27,101 nucleotides of DNA from Solirubrobacteraceae bacterium. GTDB lineage: Bacteria; Actinomycetota; Thermoleophilia; Solirubrobacterales; Solirubrobacteraceae. The stretch spans positions 1 through 27,101 of the forward strand of contig JAEMSV010000051.1 in assembly GCA_016462625.1 (NCBI GenBank). Direction: 5' to 3'. Of the stretch, positions 7,580 to 13,984 are shown in pieces. Position numbers and translations under genes: made by a program. The notes under the pieces were generated by a model. It was not told the DNA's origin, did not search any database, and was given only the letters and a program-made list of their open reading frames with translations. The number at the start of each line of letters is the position of its first letter. Within the stretch, counting starts at the first letter, position 1.

Positions 7580-8500
7580 ATGGACTTGGCGCAACGGATC
7601 GCAGCGCGGGGGAGCGAGTTTCTGCTCTTTGCCCTGACACCCCCTCGGCTCACGGTCACTCCGGAGCAGGCCCAGGAGATCGCGGATGTGACACAGAAGC
7701 GCCTGACCGCTTTGGGCCTCGATGGGCTCGTCCTCTACGACATCGACGACGAGAGCGATCGCAACCCGAAGGAGCGACCGTTTCCCTTCCTGCCCACGAT
7801 CGACCCTGCGACCTTCCGGGCCGAGCATCTGAAGGATTGGAACACGCCAGTCGTGGTGTATCGGGCTGTCGGCAAGTACGAGGAGGGCGATCTCCGTGCG
7901 TGGCTGGAAGCTCAGGACACCGACCGCGCGCTGACGGTGTTCGTCGGCGCATCGTCCCGACACAAGCAGGCAGCGACCTCGCTCGCCCGCGCCCAGGAGC
8001 TGTGGGCGCAGACACGACCCGATCTGCGGCTCGGCGGCGTCGCGATTCCAGAGCGGCATACCGGTCGGGGCGAAGAGCATCTGCGTCTGATCGCAAAGCA
8101 AGAGGCCGGGTGCTCCTTCTTCGTCACGCAGGTCGTCTACGACGTCAACGCCGCGAAGAACCTGGTTTCGGACTATCGCTACGAGTGCGCAGAGCGAGGC
8201 CTCGAGCCCGTACCGATCGTGTTCACGTTCTCGGTGTGCGGATCACTCAAGACGCTGGAGTTCCTGGGATGGCTCGGCGTCGACGTGCCGCGATGGATCC
8301 AGAATGACCTGCGCCACGCAGACGACACGCTTCAGGCGTCGTACGAGCACTCGCTCGGTGCCGCGCGTGAACTGATCGAATACTGCCGCCGCATGGGAGT
8401 CCCGTTCGGGATCAACGTCGAGAGCGTCTCGATCCGTCTTGCCGAGATTGAGGCGTCGGTGAACCTGGCCGAGGAGCTCGGTCGCGAGCTTCGTCGGTAG
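7580..8500 (+). CDS. Methylenetetrahydrofolate reductase-like protein (MetF superfamily)
   Basis: 306 aa, the size of the catalytic TIM barrel of MTHFR. Family features: LLFALTPPRLTVTPEQAQEI near the start, a strand LGLDGLVLYDIDDE, then LRLGGVAIPERH and RLIAKQEAGCSFFVTQVVYD, the last matching the 'K...GA.F..TQ..YD' segment around the folate site. It would reduce methylene-THF to methyl-THF with a flavin, or act on a related C1 substrate. It is divergent from E. coli MetF and nearer to the short actinobacterial type, whose cofactor use differs. It is the last host gene before the phage, ending 45 bases from the attachment site, with a probable terminator between. Confidence 0.82.
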   Translation: MDLAQRIAARGSEFLLFALTPPRLTVTPEQAQEIADVTQKRLTALGLDGLVLYDIDDESDRNPKERPFPFLPTIDPATFRAEHLKDWNTPVVVYRAVGKYEEGDLRAWLEAQDTDRALTVFVGASSRHKQAATSLARAQELWAQTRPDLRLGGVAIPERHTGRGEEHLRLIAKQEAGCSFFVTQVVYDVNAAKNLVSDYRYECAERGLEPVPIVFTFSVCGSLKTLEFLGWLGVDVPRWIQNDLRHADDTLQASYEHSLGAARELIEYCRRMGVPFGINVESVSIRLAEIEASVNLAEELGRELRR

Positions 8501-8504
8501 GACG

Positions 8505-8523
8505 CAGGGCCGGTTGGCCCCTG
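8505..8523 (+). terminator. Probable terminator of the MetF-like gene
   Basis: CAGGGCC and GGCCCCTG pair around a GGTT loop (one bulged C), starting 5 bases after the stop codon. The following bases (tgcaggcattt) have only a weak T run, as is usual in high-GC actinobacteria. Confidence 0.45.
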
Positions 8524-8544
8524 TGCAGGCATTTCTCGGATCTA

Positions 8545-8572
8545 ACGCTCGATAATGTGCGCGCCGTAAACA
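8545..8572. other. Left attachment site: dif-like site with degenerate XerD arm
   Basis: This site has the 11-bp XerC arm ACGCTCGATAA (8545-8555) and 6-bp centre TGTGCG (8556-8561), both identical to the right-hand site. Its XerD arm is CGCCGTAAACA instead of TTATGTAAACC. In CTX-type integration XerC exchanges strands at the arm/centre border. The XerC arm here would then be host-derived, and the centre and XerD arm would come from the phage. Confidence 0.85.
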
Positions 8573-8587
8573 CGGTACGATTGGTGA

Positions 8588-8645
8588 TGGCGCGCCGCCC
8601 AGGCACGGCTTTGTTCACACCTTCGTTGCGCCGGGCGGCGCGCCA
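8588..8645. repeat. Perfect 13-bp stem, 32-nt loop: candidate packaging signal or operon terminator
   Basis: TGGCGCGCCGCCC (8588-8600) is the exact reverse complement of GGGCGGCGCGCCA (8633-8645). It lies just past the last phage gene and beside the attachment site. In Ff phages a long hairpin at this position (after the last gene, in the intergenic region) is the packaging signal. Terminating the leftward operon is an equally simple role. The loop contains one copy of the 20-bp element found again at 15277. Confidence 0.6.
8602..8621. repeat. 20-bp direct repeat, copy 1
   Basis: GGCACGGCTTTGTTCACACC matches 15277-15296 at 18 of 20 positions. In the circular phage genome the two copies would be 154 bp apart, on either side of attP. 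Function unknown; a replication-protein or regulator site is possible. Confidence 0.55.
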
Positions 8646-8652
8646 CTTTCCG

Positions 8653-9387
8653 CTAGCTCTCAGCGAGCCGCCCTTGCCGGACCAACGTGTCCGTCCACGC
8701 CCGATCGACCACGGTCAGCGCATCGCGACAGGCGTCGACAGACTCCCTGGCCTCCACGGCCCCGACCCGCTCGCCGCGGTGCACAATGCGGTTGCGGCGC
8801 TCGATATGCCGTTTGTGGCGCTCCCAGTCGGCGAGGTCAGTAACGCCAACCCGCAAGAACATATGAAGATGCCGTCGTAGCTCCGGATTAGTGAGTGCCG
8901 CCTGCCGAACGCCTTGCCGGAACTCGGCCATCATCGCCTCGCCCACCAGCGGTGCGGCAGCGTCCAGGATCGCGGCCCGCGTCCGCATTTCGCACGCCGC
9001 CTGCGCCGCCACCACCGCCCACTCGTAGTAGTGGTCGTTCATCAGTCGTTCAGCCTCGGCCATTAGGCCAAAGTCGCGCGTCGGCCCGAGGAACGTCGCA
9101 CGAGCCTCCCAGTCGTCCGAGGTGGCCGAAATCAGATGAGGCTCCGAGGTAAGCCCTGCCAGCTCAGCTATGCGGCCGAACTGCCTTTCCGCCCATGCCA
9201 CAGCATCGGCCCTCGCCGGGGCCCGAGACACGATCTCCATCGCGCGTATGTCGTCCACTTCGTCCTGCCAGAAGTGATAGGTCCCGACCTCCAGAACCCT
9301 CGCGGCGTGCTGACTCAGTGCCTCCTGCTCCATCGCGCTCTGAACGGCCAGCGCCACCGACCAACCGTGGTGGTCTCCTTGTGCCAT
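8653..9387 (-). CDS. HEPN-domain protein (putative RNase), phage cargo
   Basis: 244 aa, soluble and mostly helical. The C-terminal part has R198-N-R-I-V-H203, the R-x4-H motif of HEPN nucleases with the usual polar residue (N) after the Arg. It is preceded by a helix with the typical pattern around residues 119-140 (HYYEWAVVAAQAACEMRTRA). HEPN proteins are metal-independent RNases common in toxin-antitoxin, abortive infection and CRISPR systems; the substrate here is unknown. The first 110 residues match nothing I can name. It is the last gene of the phage transcript, 15 bases after the zinc-ribbon gene. It is not part of the usual inovirus core, so it is probably cargo, such as superinfection exclusion or host takeover (inference). 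No adjacent nucleotidyltransferase (MNT) antitoxin is seen. Confidence 0.72.
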   Translation of the reverse strand: MAQGDHHGWSVALAVQSAMEQEALSQHAARVLEVGTYHFWQDEVDDIRAMEIVSRAPARADAVAWAERQFGRIAELAGLTSEPHLISATSDDWEARATFLGPTRDFGLMAEAERLMNDHYYEWAVVAAQAACEMRTRAAILDAAAPLVGEAMMAEFRQGVRQAALTNPELRRHLHMFLRVGVTDLADWERHKRHIERRNRIVHRGERVGAVEARESVDACRDALTVVDRAWTDTLVRQGRLAES

Positions 9388-9402
9388 CCGCTCAACGTAC
9401 AG

Positions 9403-9636
9403 CTACCGAGCACTGCTGCGGATCAGACGCGCGAGGCACACCGGACAGACCGTGATCGCTCGCGCGGCCGACCAGTCCGGCGGTAGCGACCGTTCGCGGT
9501 CGTGGCGACTCTCAGTCCGGCGACCACAGGCATCGCACTCGATCAGCTCCGCACCAGCCCCCGCCGCGCGTCGTTCACCTGTCCAAGCCACTGTGCCCAC
9601 ACAAGTCGGACTGTCCATTTCGGGCTTTAGGCCCAT
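9403..9636 (-). CDS. Small four-cysteine zinc-ribbon protein, phage accessory
   Basis: 77 aa (or 71 from the second ATG at 9618). Residues C34-x2-C37 (ECDACGRR) and C64-x2-C67 (TVCPVCLARL) form a clear treble-clef or zinc-ribbon pair. A basic segment (RRTESRHDRERS) between them could bind nucleic acid. It ends 15 bases before the HEPN gene, so the two are likely co-translated; it might be a partner or antitoxin-like regulator of the HEPN protein, but only position supports that. Neither start has a strong Shine-Dalgarno. Confidence 0.6.
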   Translation of the reverse strand: MGLKPEMDSPTCVGTVAWTGERRAAGAGAELIECDACGRRTESRHDRERSLPPDWSAARAITVCPVCLARLIRSSAR

Positions 9637-9730
9637 GAAGCTCTGAGTGATCTACAACATCAAGTCGGCCGACCGCAGCGGCATTCCCGGTGCTGCTGGA
9701 GGGCAGCGGCGTCGGTTCGGGGGAGACGAG

Positions 9731-9773
9731 CGGGCGGGCGGCCCGGCGGCAAGCCGCCTGGGCCCGCCGCCCG
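9731..9773. repeat. Long GC-rich imperfect hairpin downstream of the replication gene
   Basis: Arms of about 18 bp close on an AA loop at 9751-9752, with a perfect inner stem (GGCGGC/GCCGCC) and a few single-base bulges further out. It sits in the 247-base gap (9637-9883) between the replication gene and the zinc-ribbon gene. It may be a terminator separating core genes from cargo, or a strand-replication origin. The rest of the gap shows no gene. Confidence 0.5.
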
Positions 9774-9860
9774 GGTCGGAAACCACCGGCTGACGATGCC
9801 GGGCCATGCAGGGGCGAACGGCGCTCGCCTGCGCTCGCTAACTGCTTAGTCATCGAGGGG

Positions 9861-9875
9861 GGAGAGAGCCTCTCC
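9861..9875. repeat. Short hairpin just after the replication gene
   Basis: GGAGAG and CTCTCC form a perfect 6-bp stem with an AGC loop, 8 bases past the replication gene stop (minus strand). Candidate terminator or nick-site hairpin; no consensus was recognised. Confidence 0.35.
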
Positions 9876-9883
9876 GACACGAC

Positions 9884-10858
9884 CTACCCCGGCGGCGGAT
9901 CGGACCCCGGTGGGTCCACCCAGGTGGCCGTCCTGAACGTCAGCAGCAGCGTGCCCACTGTCTCGGCCTCAGGACACGACAGGCGCACACCCATCACGCA
10001 GTAGACGAGACGCCTGAGCCGCAGCACCCGCATGGTGCAGCGCGTCTCCACGGTGAGCTTCCGGTCTACGTGCACCGCCCGAGCGGGCGCCTGGCCCTCC
10101 ACGACCAGCGTCCGAAGGCCGTTCGCAGCCTCGGAGCCTTTCGTCAGGTACTTCGAGACGTAGTTGGCCGCCTGGACGGCGTGCGACGGTCTGAGCTTGC
10201 GGTCGACGAAGCCGTAGCCGTGCCTACGGGCCAGCGAGTGCATGGCCTGCACGTACGTGGTCGCCGCCGCCCGCTGCACGGGCGTCTGGCAGCCCAGGAC
10301 CACGTGCCAGTGGATCACGCCACGGCGCTGCGGCTCAGGAGCCAGGACAAGACGGCGGAGCACGCCCGAGCCGTGCTGACGGCGCACCACCTGCTGAGCC
10401 GACTTGTGAAGCGCACTCATGCGCGCGTCGGCGGACCGGTTCCACTCCCACGCCACGTCCGCATCCACACGACACCCGAGGGTCCCTGAGCACTTCACCC
10501 CAGGAGCGTGCGTACACGCGAACGTGTCCCACGGCAGCGACGGCGCCGTCACCGTCGTCATCACCACCTGGCCCTGGTACGCGATCAGGTTCTCGAAAAT
10601 CCGCGCACGCACGTCACCTAGCCACAGCTCGATATAGCCCGGGCATGCGCGCCGCCCGCACGACGTTCCGAGCGACCTGTACGTCGCGCGGCCACAGAAC
10701 CTGCAGACACCTGTCGGGACCCGCGGCGGGCGATGCACCGTCTGATGCGGCCGGGGCGCCCTCTCGCGCGGTTCATCAAGTCGGAGTTGCCTCTGTCGTG
10801 TGCCCGGCGCGGTCGGATCCACGACCCGCATCGGCCGGGAAGGCCAGCGCTCGGCCAT
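9884..10858 (-). CDS. HUH-type rolling-circle replication initiator (RepSA-like)
   Basis: 324 aa from the ATG at 10858. This start is chosen because its A is also the last base of the Zot gene stop (TGATG), so the two are coupled. Order of features: an N-terminal zinc finger C52-x2-C55...C67-x4-C72; HUH motif 2 as VIHWHVVLG with H183 and H185 as metal ligands; then NYVSKYLTKG with Y233 and Y237, one of which should be the nicking tyrosine. This motif set resembles replication initiators of actinobacterial plasmids and integrative elements (pIJ101/pSN22/pSAM2 RepSA type) rather than Ff pII. It would nick the double-stranded form to start single-strand synthesis. It sits at the end of the morphogenesis genes, not at the front as in Ff. 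Confidence 0.88.
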   Translation of the reverse strand: MAERWPSRPMRVVDPTAPGTRQRQLRLDEPRERAPRPHQTVHRPPRVPTGVCRFCGRATYRSLGTSCGRRACPGYIELWLGDVRARIFENLIAYQGQVVMTTVTAPSLPWDTFACTHAPGVKCSGTLGCRVDADVAWEWNRSADARMSALHKSAQQVVRRQHGSGVLRRLVLAPEPQRRGVIHWHVVLGCQTPVQRAAATTYVQAMHSLARRHGYGFVDRKLRPSHAVQAANYVSKYLTKGSEAANGLRTLVVEGQAPARAVHVDRKLTVETRCTMRVLRLRRLVYCVMGVRLSCPEAETVGTLLLTFRTATWVDPPGSDPPPG

Positions 10859-11541
10859 CAGTTCGCGGTGCGCGGCAGCCAGATGGCGTTCTCGGGCGCA
10901 TCGGCAAGCCCGTGAGAGAGACCCATGGTGTCGTAAAGGCGGGCCGTGGGCTTGTGGAGTCGGTAGAGCTCGCGGCGGATCACCGTCTTGTTGGTGGCAT
11001 TCCACGTCCAGATCGCCAGGAAGCAGTGGAACGGGACGACGCGGACCCCGAGGAACTTGGCGTTACGCAGGTTGCGGAGGGTGACGAGGTACTCGAACAG
11101 GGAGCGGACCTGCCGGTCGACGTTCAGCTCGTCTTGGGTGATCAGGAGCACATCCCAGCCGAGCTTGCGGTGCTGGGAGAAGAAGCGCACGATCTCGGTG
11201 CGGTCCTGGTCGCGCCAGGCGCGGGAGTTCATCCAGTTGTGAGCCTCGTCGAGGACCATGAGGCCCCGGCCTTCGCCCTGGCCGCGCAGGCGGATGGAGA
11301 ACAGCTCTGAGAGGTCGTCGGAGACGAGGACGCGGTCTCGGTAGGCGGCCTCGAGCTTGCGTCGGCGGCCGGGGATGAGGCGGCGGAAGATGTTGGCGCC
11401 GGCGACGCGCGGGGCCCAGTCCTCTTCGAGCGTGACGTTGGTGGCGACGAGGCGGCCGGACTGGACGGCGTCGGAGATCGCGCGGACGGCGTAGTAGGAC
11501 TTTCCGGCACCAGGAGCGCCGACGACGAGAGAGAGGGTCAT
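10858..11541 (-). CDS. Zot-domain assembly ATPase (pI-like)
   Basis: 227 aa from the ATG at 11541, whose bases overlap the stop of the pVI-like gene (ATGA). The N-terminus MTLSLVVGAPGAGKSYYAV holds Walker A at residues 8-15. Walker B is VLDEAHNW (96 onward), and LLITQDELNVDRQVRSL is a family-typical sensor region. Residues 168-180 (VVPFHCFLAIWTW) are hydrophobic. Zot/pI drives extrusion of the filament through the membrane. The protein is short and lacks the long C-terminal extracytoplasmic domain of Ff pI or CTXphi Zot, which contacts the secretin; this fits the absence of a secretin here. An upstream in-frame ATG at 11664 lies inside the preceding gene and is rejected. Confidence 0.92.
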   Translation of the reverse strand: MTLSLVVGAPGAGKSYYAVRAISDAVQSGRLVATNVTLEEDWAPRVAGANIFRRLIPGRRRKLEAAYRDRVLVSDDLSELFSIRLRGQGEGRGLMVLDEAHNWMNSRAWRDQDRTEIVRFFSQHRKLGWDVLLITQDELNVDRQVRSLFEYLVTLRNLRNAKFLGVRVVPFHCFLAIWTWNATNKTVIRRELYRLHKPTARLYDTMGLSHGLADAPENAIWLPRTAN

Positions 11542-11837
11542 AGAGCCTTCAGCCACCTCAGTGGGATGCGGACGACGAGATAGACCAGCCACAGGCCGAC
11601 GCAGACGGTCAGGCCCGCCAGGAGCGGTGCGACAGGGAAAAGCCAGTTCATCCAGCCGACCCACTCAGCGACGGGCGCAGCGGGCGGCGTGGGCATCGCC
11701 GGAAGCAGCGACAGGAACGCGCCGAGCGCCAGGCCACAGGCCGCGATCAGGACGTTGATGGCGGAGACAATCGCCCAGAGGACCAGCTCGCCCAGCTGGG
11801 TCAGGACATCGAAGATCCCGCCGAGCCAGTCGAGCAT
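11538..11837 (-). CDS. pVI-like minor virion membrane protein
   Basis: 99 aa, very hydrophobic. It has three probable membrane segments: about 15-46 (ELVLWAIVSAINVLIAACGL, followed by ALGAFLSLL), 58-80 and 76-91 (TVCVGLWLVYLVVRI), with a Pro-rich turn between (PAMPTPPAAP). Size and place, between the adsorption protein and the Zot ATPase, match gene VI of Ff, whose product caps the filament end together with pIII. Assignment rests on gene order and topology, not on sequence identity. It starts directly after the adsorption gene stop (TAG at 11840-11838) and its own stop overlaps the Zot start. Confidence 0.75.
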   Translation of the reverse strand: MLDWLGGIFDVLTQLGELVLWAIVSAINVLIAACGLALGAFLSLLPAMPTPPAAPVAEWVGWMNWLFPVAPLLAGLTVCVGLWLVYLVVRIPLRWLKAL

Positions 11838-13568
11838 CTAGTCATCGCTCCCGCGGCCACCGAAGCCCATCGCGGCGCCCATGAAGAACCACATGCACGC
11901 GAGCAGACCGCCGAACCCGATGACGGGCCGAACGATGTCAACGCCCGGCTGCAGGATGCACATGTCGAGCGTGACGTGCCGGTCGTAGCTGACGAACTCG
12001 AAATCCCAGGAGGGGCAGCCGCCCGAGCCCGACCAGCCCCCGAGCGCGCCGAGAATCCAGGAGGGGACCGCGAACGGGAACCGGTCGGTCGGGACTTCTT
12101 CCATGAGCGGCGCGAAGTCGACGGCGGGGACAGCGGGGGCGTCGAAGCCGCCGGGACCGGGGCCGGTCGGCGTGGCCGCGTCGCCCGGGTTCACCTTGAT
12201 AGTGACCGTCGTCCCGGTACTGACTCTCGTACCGGGCGCGGGGATGACGGCGACGATCGCGTCCGCCGGTTTGCTCGGGTCGATGAACTCGGGCTCTAGG
12301 ACGACGAGGTGACCGACCAGACCGAGATAGGCCAGGCGAGTCATGTAGTCGGCATACGTCTCGTCAGCCAGGGGCGAGGGGATCGTGACCGGCATGCTCG
12401 ACGGGTTGCGCTTGACCTGGACTTCAGAGCCGGATTCGACCTGTGTCCCGGCGTCAGGAACGGTGTCGACGACAGCGCCCGCAGGCAGCTCGTGATTGAT
12501 GGCTGGGCCCGTCACCGTGGTCGGGACCGGGACCAGGTCGCGGGATTCGAGAAGGTCGGTGCAGTCGGCGTACGCGAGGCCGACGCAGTCGGGCATGTCA
12601 ACGAGGGTGATCAGCGGGTTCGAGGAGTCGCCGCCGCTGACCGAGTCCACCCAGTTGACGATGTTCCCGTAGGTCTGAGGGTGCGCGGCGATCTCCTCAG
12701 CCGCGTCGGTCTGCACCTCTGAGAGCGGCGGGGGAGCGTGACCGCTGGACACCGTGTCGGCCGAGGGTGAGGGCTGCGCGGTCAGCTTCGCGGGATAGAA
12801 GGTGTAGCCCACGTAGTTGACGTAGCCAGTCTCATCGTGCCAGCCGTCCGCGCACATGGCAGAGCCCGACCAGGATCCGGAGCCGAAGGCGTACTGGATG
12901 CCCTGCGGGTTCCGATACCAGGTGCCCGACGCGCAGTCTTCGTCTTCGTACTCAGTCCACGTCGGCATGGTGACCGGGGAGCCGCCGCCCTCGGGCGCCC
13001 AGCGGACGACGTAGCCATCCTCCGGAGCGGTGATGGTGCCCGTCGCCGTCGACTCGACGATGGTGTCCCCGGCGTACCGCGCTTGGGCGTCGTAGGGCAC
13101 CCACGCATGGTCGGCGGAGATCGCGAGCTCGGGACCGAGGAACGACGAGTAGATCTCCTGCCCGATGAAGTTGCCGATCGTCCACGCGCCGTAGAGCGCG
13201 AGTCCCTGACCGGCAGCGCGGAAAGCCGGGGCCGCCACGCTCTTGATACCGGGCAGGACACCGGTTTTGCGACGGAGCGTGACCAGCTCGGCGTGCAGGG
13301 CCTTCGAAGTCGGCTGATTGGGGATCGGCCGGTGCTCCTGCAGCCAGAGGTCCGTACAGACCGCGCCGCAGTCCGGCGTGGAAACGGGACCACCACGACG
13401 GAGCAGCTGCGCGAGCGCACCGGCCTGGTCGGTCGTGACCCGAGTCACGGCACCCGATGACGGCGGGCTCGCGGACCGCGCCTGAGCGGTCGTCGTGGCC
13501 AGTAGCAGCACCACGACGACCGCGAGCAGGACGGCTACGCCTTGACGAGCCGACGGACGAGACGCCAG
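11838..13568 (-). CDS. Adsorption/minor coat protein (pIII/TspB-like) with two PASTA repeats
   Basis: About 576 aa if it begins at the CTG at 13568. Order: signal peptide (hydrophobic core VAVLLAVVVVLLLA, cleavage after AQA near residue 29); an N-terminal domain with a Cys pair (TPDCGAVC); a Trp/Tyr-rich middle domain (about 150-265) with paired cysteines; two PASTA repeats at about 325-389 (DCVGLAYADCTDLL ... GTQVESGSEVQV) and 392-461 (GTRVSTGTTVTIKV); a Pro/Gly linker; and a C-terminal anchor (547-567) preceded by VTLDMCILQP, as in pIII/TspB-type proteins. PASTA repeats bind peptidoglycan in PBPs and Ser/Thr kinases, so they may anchor the phage in a thick wall. The start is uncertain: no ATG or well-placed GTG/TTG occurs between the coat gene start and the signal peptide. 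The frame stays open up to an ATG at 13739, upstream of the coat gene. Confidence 0.82.
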   Translation of the reverse strand: MASRPSARQGVAVLLAVVVVLLLATTTAQARSASPPSSGAVTRVTTDQAGALAQLLRRGGPVSTPDCGAVCTDLWLQEHRPIPNQPTSKALHAELVTLRRKTGVLPGIKSVAAPAFRAAGQGLALYGAWTIGNFIGQEIYSSFLGPELAISADHAWVPYDAQARYAGDTIVESTATGTITAPEDGYVVRWAPEGGGSPVTMPTWTEYEDEDCASGTWYRNPQGIQYAFGSGSWSGSAMCADGWHDETGYVNYVGYTFYPAKLTAQPSPSADTVSSGHAPPPLSEVQTDAAEEIAAHPQTYGNIVNWVDSVSGGDSSNPLITLVDMPDCVGLAYADCTDLLESRDLVPVPTTVTGPAINHELPAGAVVDTVPDAGTQVESGSEVQVKRNPSSMPVTIPSPLADETYADYMTRLAYLGLVGHLVVLEPEFIDPSKPADAIVAVIPAPGTRVSTGTTVTIKVNPGDAATPTGPGPGGFDAPAVPAVDFAPLMEEVPTDRFPFAVPSWILGALGGWSGSGGCPSWDFEFVSYDRHVTLDMCILQPGVDIVRPVIGFGGLLACMWFFMGAAMGFGGRGSDD

Positions 13569-13705
13569 CCGACCATCAGCGCGAGAAGGGAGCCAGCGAC
13601 GGGAAGCGCCACCGTCAGCGCCTCCTGCACCTGGTCGCTGATCCCGGTCGTCACGGCGTCCAGCTCGAACTCCGCCACGCCCAGAATCGGGATGAGGTTG
13701 CCCAT
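13535..13705 (-). CDS. Major coat protein (pVIII-like)
   Basis: 56 aa from the ATG at 13705. A perfect AGGAGGTGA (13719-13711) lies 5 bases before the ATG, the strongest ribosome site in the phage, as expected for the most abundant virion protein. The layout is that of mature pVIII: an acidic amphipathic N-terminal half (AEFELDAVTTGISDQVQEAL), a membrane helix (ALPVAGSLLALMVGW) and a basic C-terminus (RLVRRLVKA) that would contact ssDNA. No separate signal peptide is visible, so it may insert directly. Its end overlaps the proposed start of the adsorption gene by about 34 bases in another frame. It is under 60 codons, so automatic calls would probably miss it. Confidence 0.9.
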   Translation of the reverse strand: MGNLIPILGVAEFELDAVTTGISDQVQEALTVALPVAGSLLALMVGWRLVRRLVKA

Positions 13706-13751
13706 GAATTTCACCTCCTGTGTGTGGGTTTGGGGTCATTGCGCCGGGGGC

Positions 13752-13868
13752 TCAACTGACGAGACGCCGGACGATGGATAGGGCCGTGGTAACGCCCCAG
13801 ATTGAGCCCAGGCAGAAGAAGCCCAGGCCGAAGCCTTCGAGGAACGCTTGCGCCACGGTGGGGCTCAT
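13752..13868 (-). CDS. Small virion membrane peptide, pVII/pIX-like (38 aa)
   Basis: 38 aa from the ATG at 13868, which overlaps the stop of the preceding 39-aa gene (ATGA). The sequence has one membrane span (GFGLGFFCLGSIWGVTTAL) and a basic tail (SIVRRLVS) like that of the coat protein. Ff pVII and pIX are 33 and 32 aa single-span peptides encoded directly before the major coat gene; size, topology and place match. Which of the two it corresponds to cannot be said. Confidence 0.75.
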   Translation of the reverse strand: MSPTVAQAFLEGFGLGFFCLGSIWGVTTALSIVRRLVS

Positions 13869-13984
13869 CGCTGGGCCCTCCGGGCGCGGCCTTCGATCAC
13901 GAACCGCACGACCGTCACGACGCCCCAAACGACGTAGGCGACCAGGAGCAGGCCGATGGCCGCGTGCACCAGTTCCGTGATCAC
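13865..13984 (-). CDS. Small virion membrane peptide, pVII/pIX-like (39 aa)
   Basis: 39 aa from a GTG at 13984, which overlaps the stop of the 266-aa gene (GTGA). It has one membrane span (AAIGLLLVAYVVWGVVTVV) followed by a strongly basic end (RFVIEGRARRAQR). Overlaps at both ends form a tight translational chain with the next small gene. Together with the 38-aa peptide it fills the pVII-pIX positions before the major coat gene. Too short for most gene finders. Confidence 0.72.
   Translation of the reverse strand: MITELVHAAIGLLLVAYVVWGVVTVVRFVIEGRARRAQR

Noticed and set aside
13569..13739. Adsorption gene starting at the ATG 13739
   Set aside because: It would place 57 basic, low-complexity residues before the signal peptide and overlap the whole coat gene; there is no Shine-Dalgarno before that ATG.
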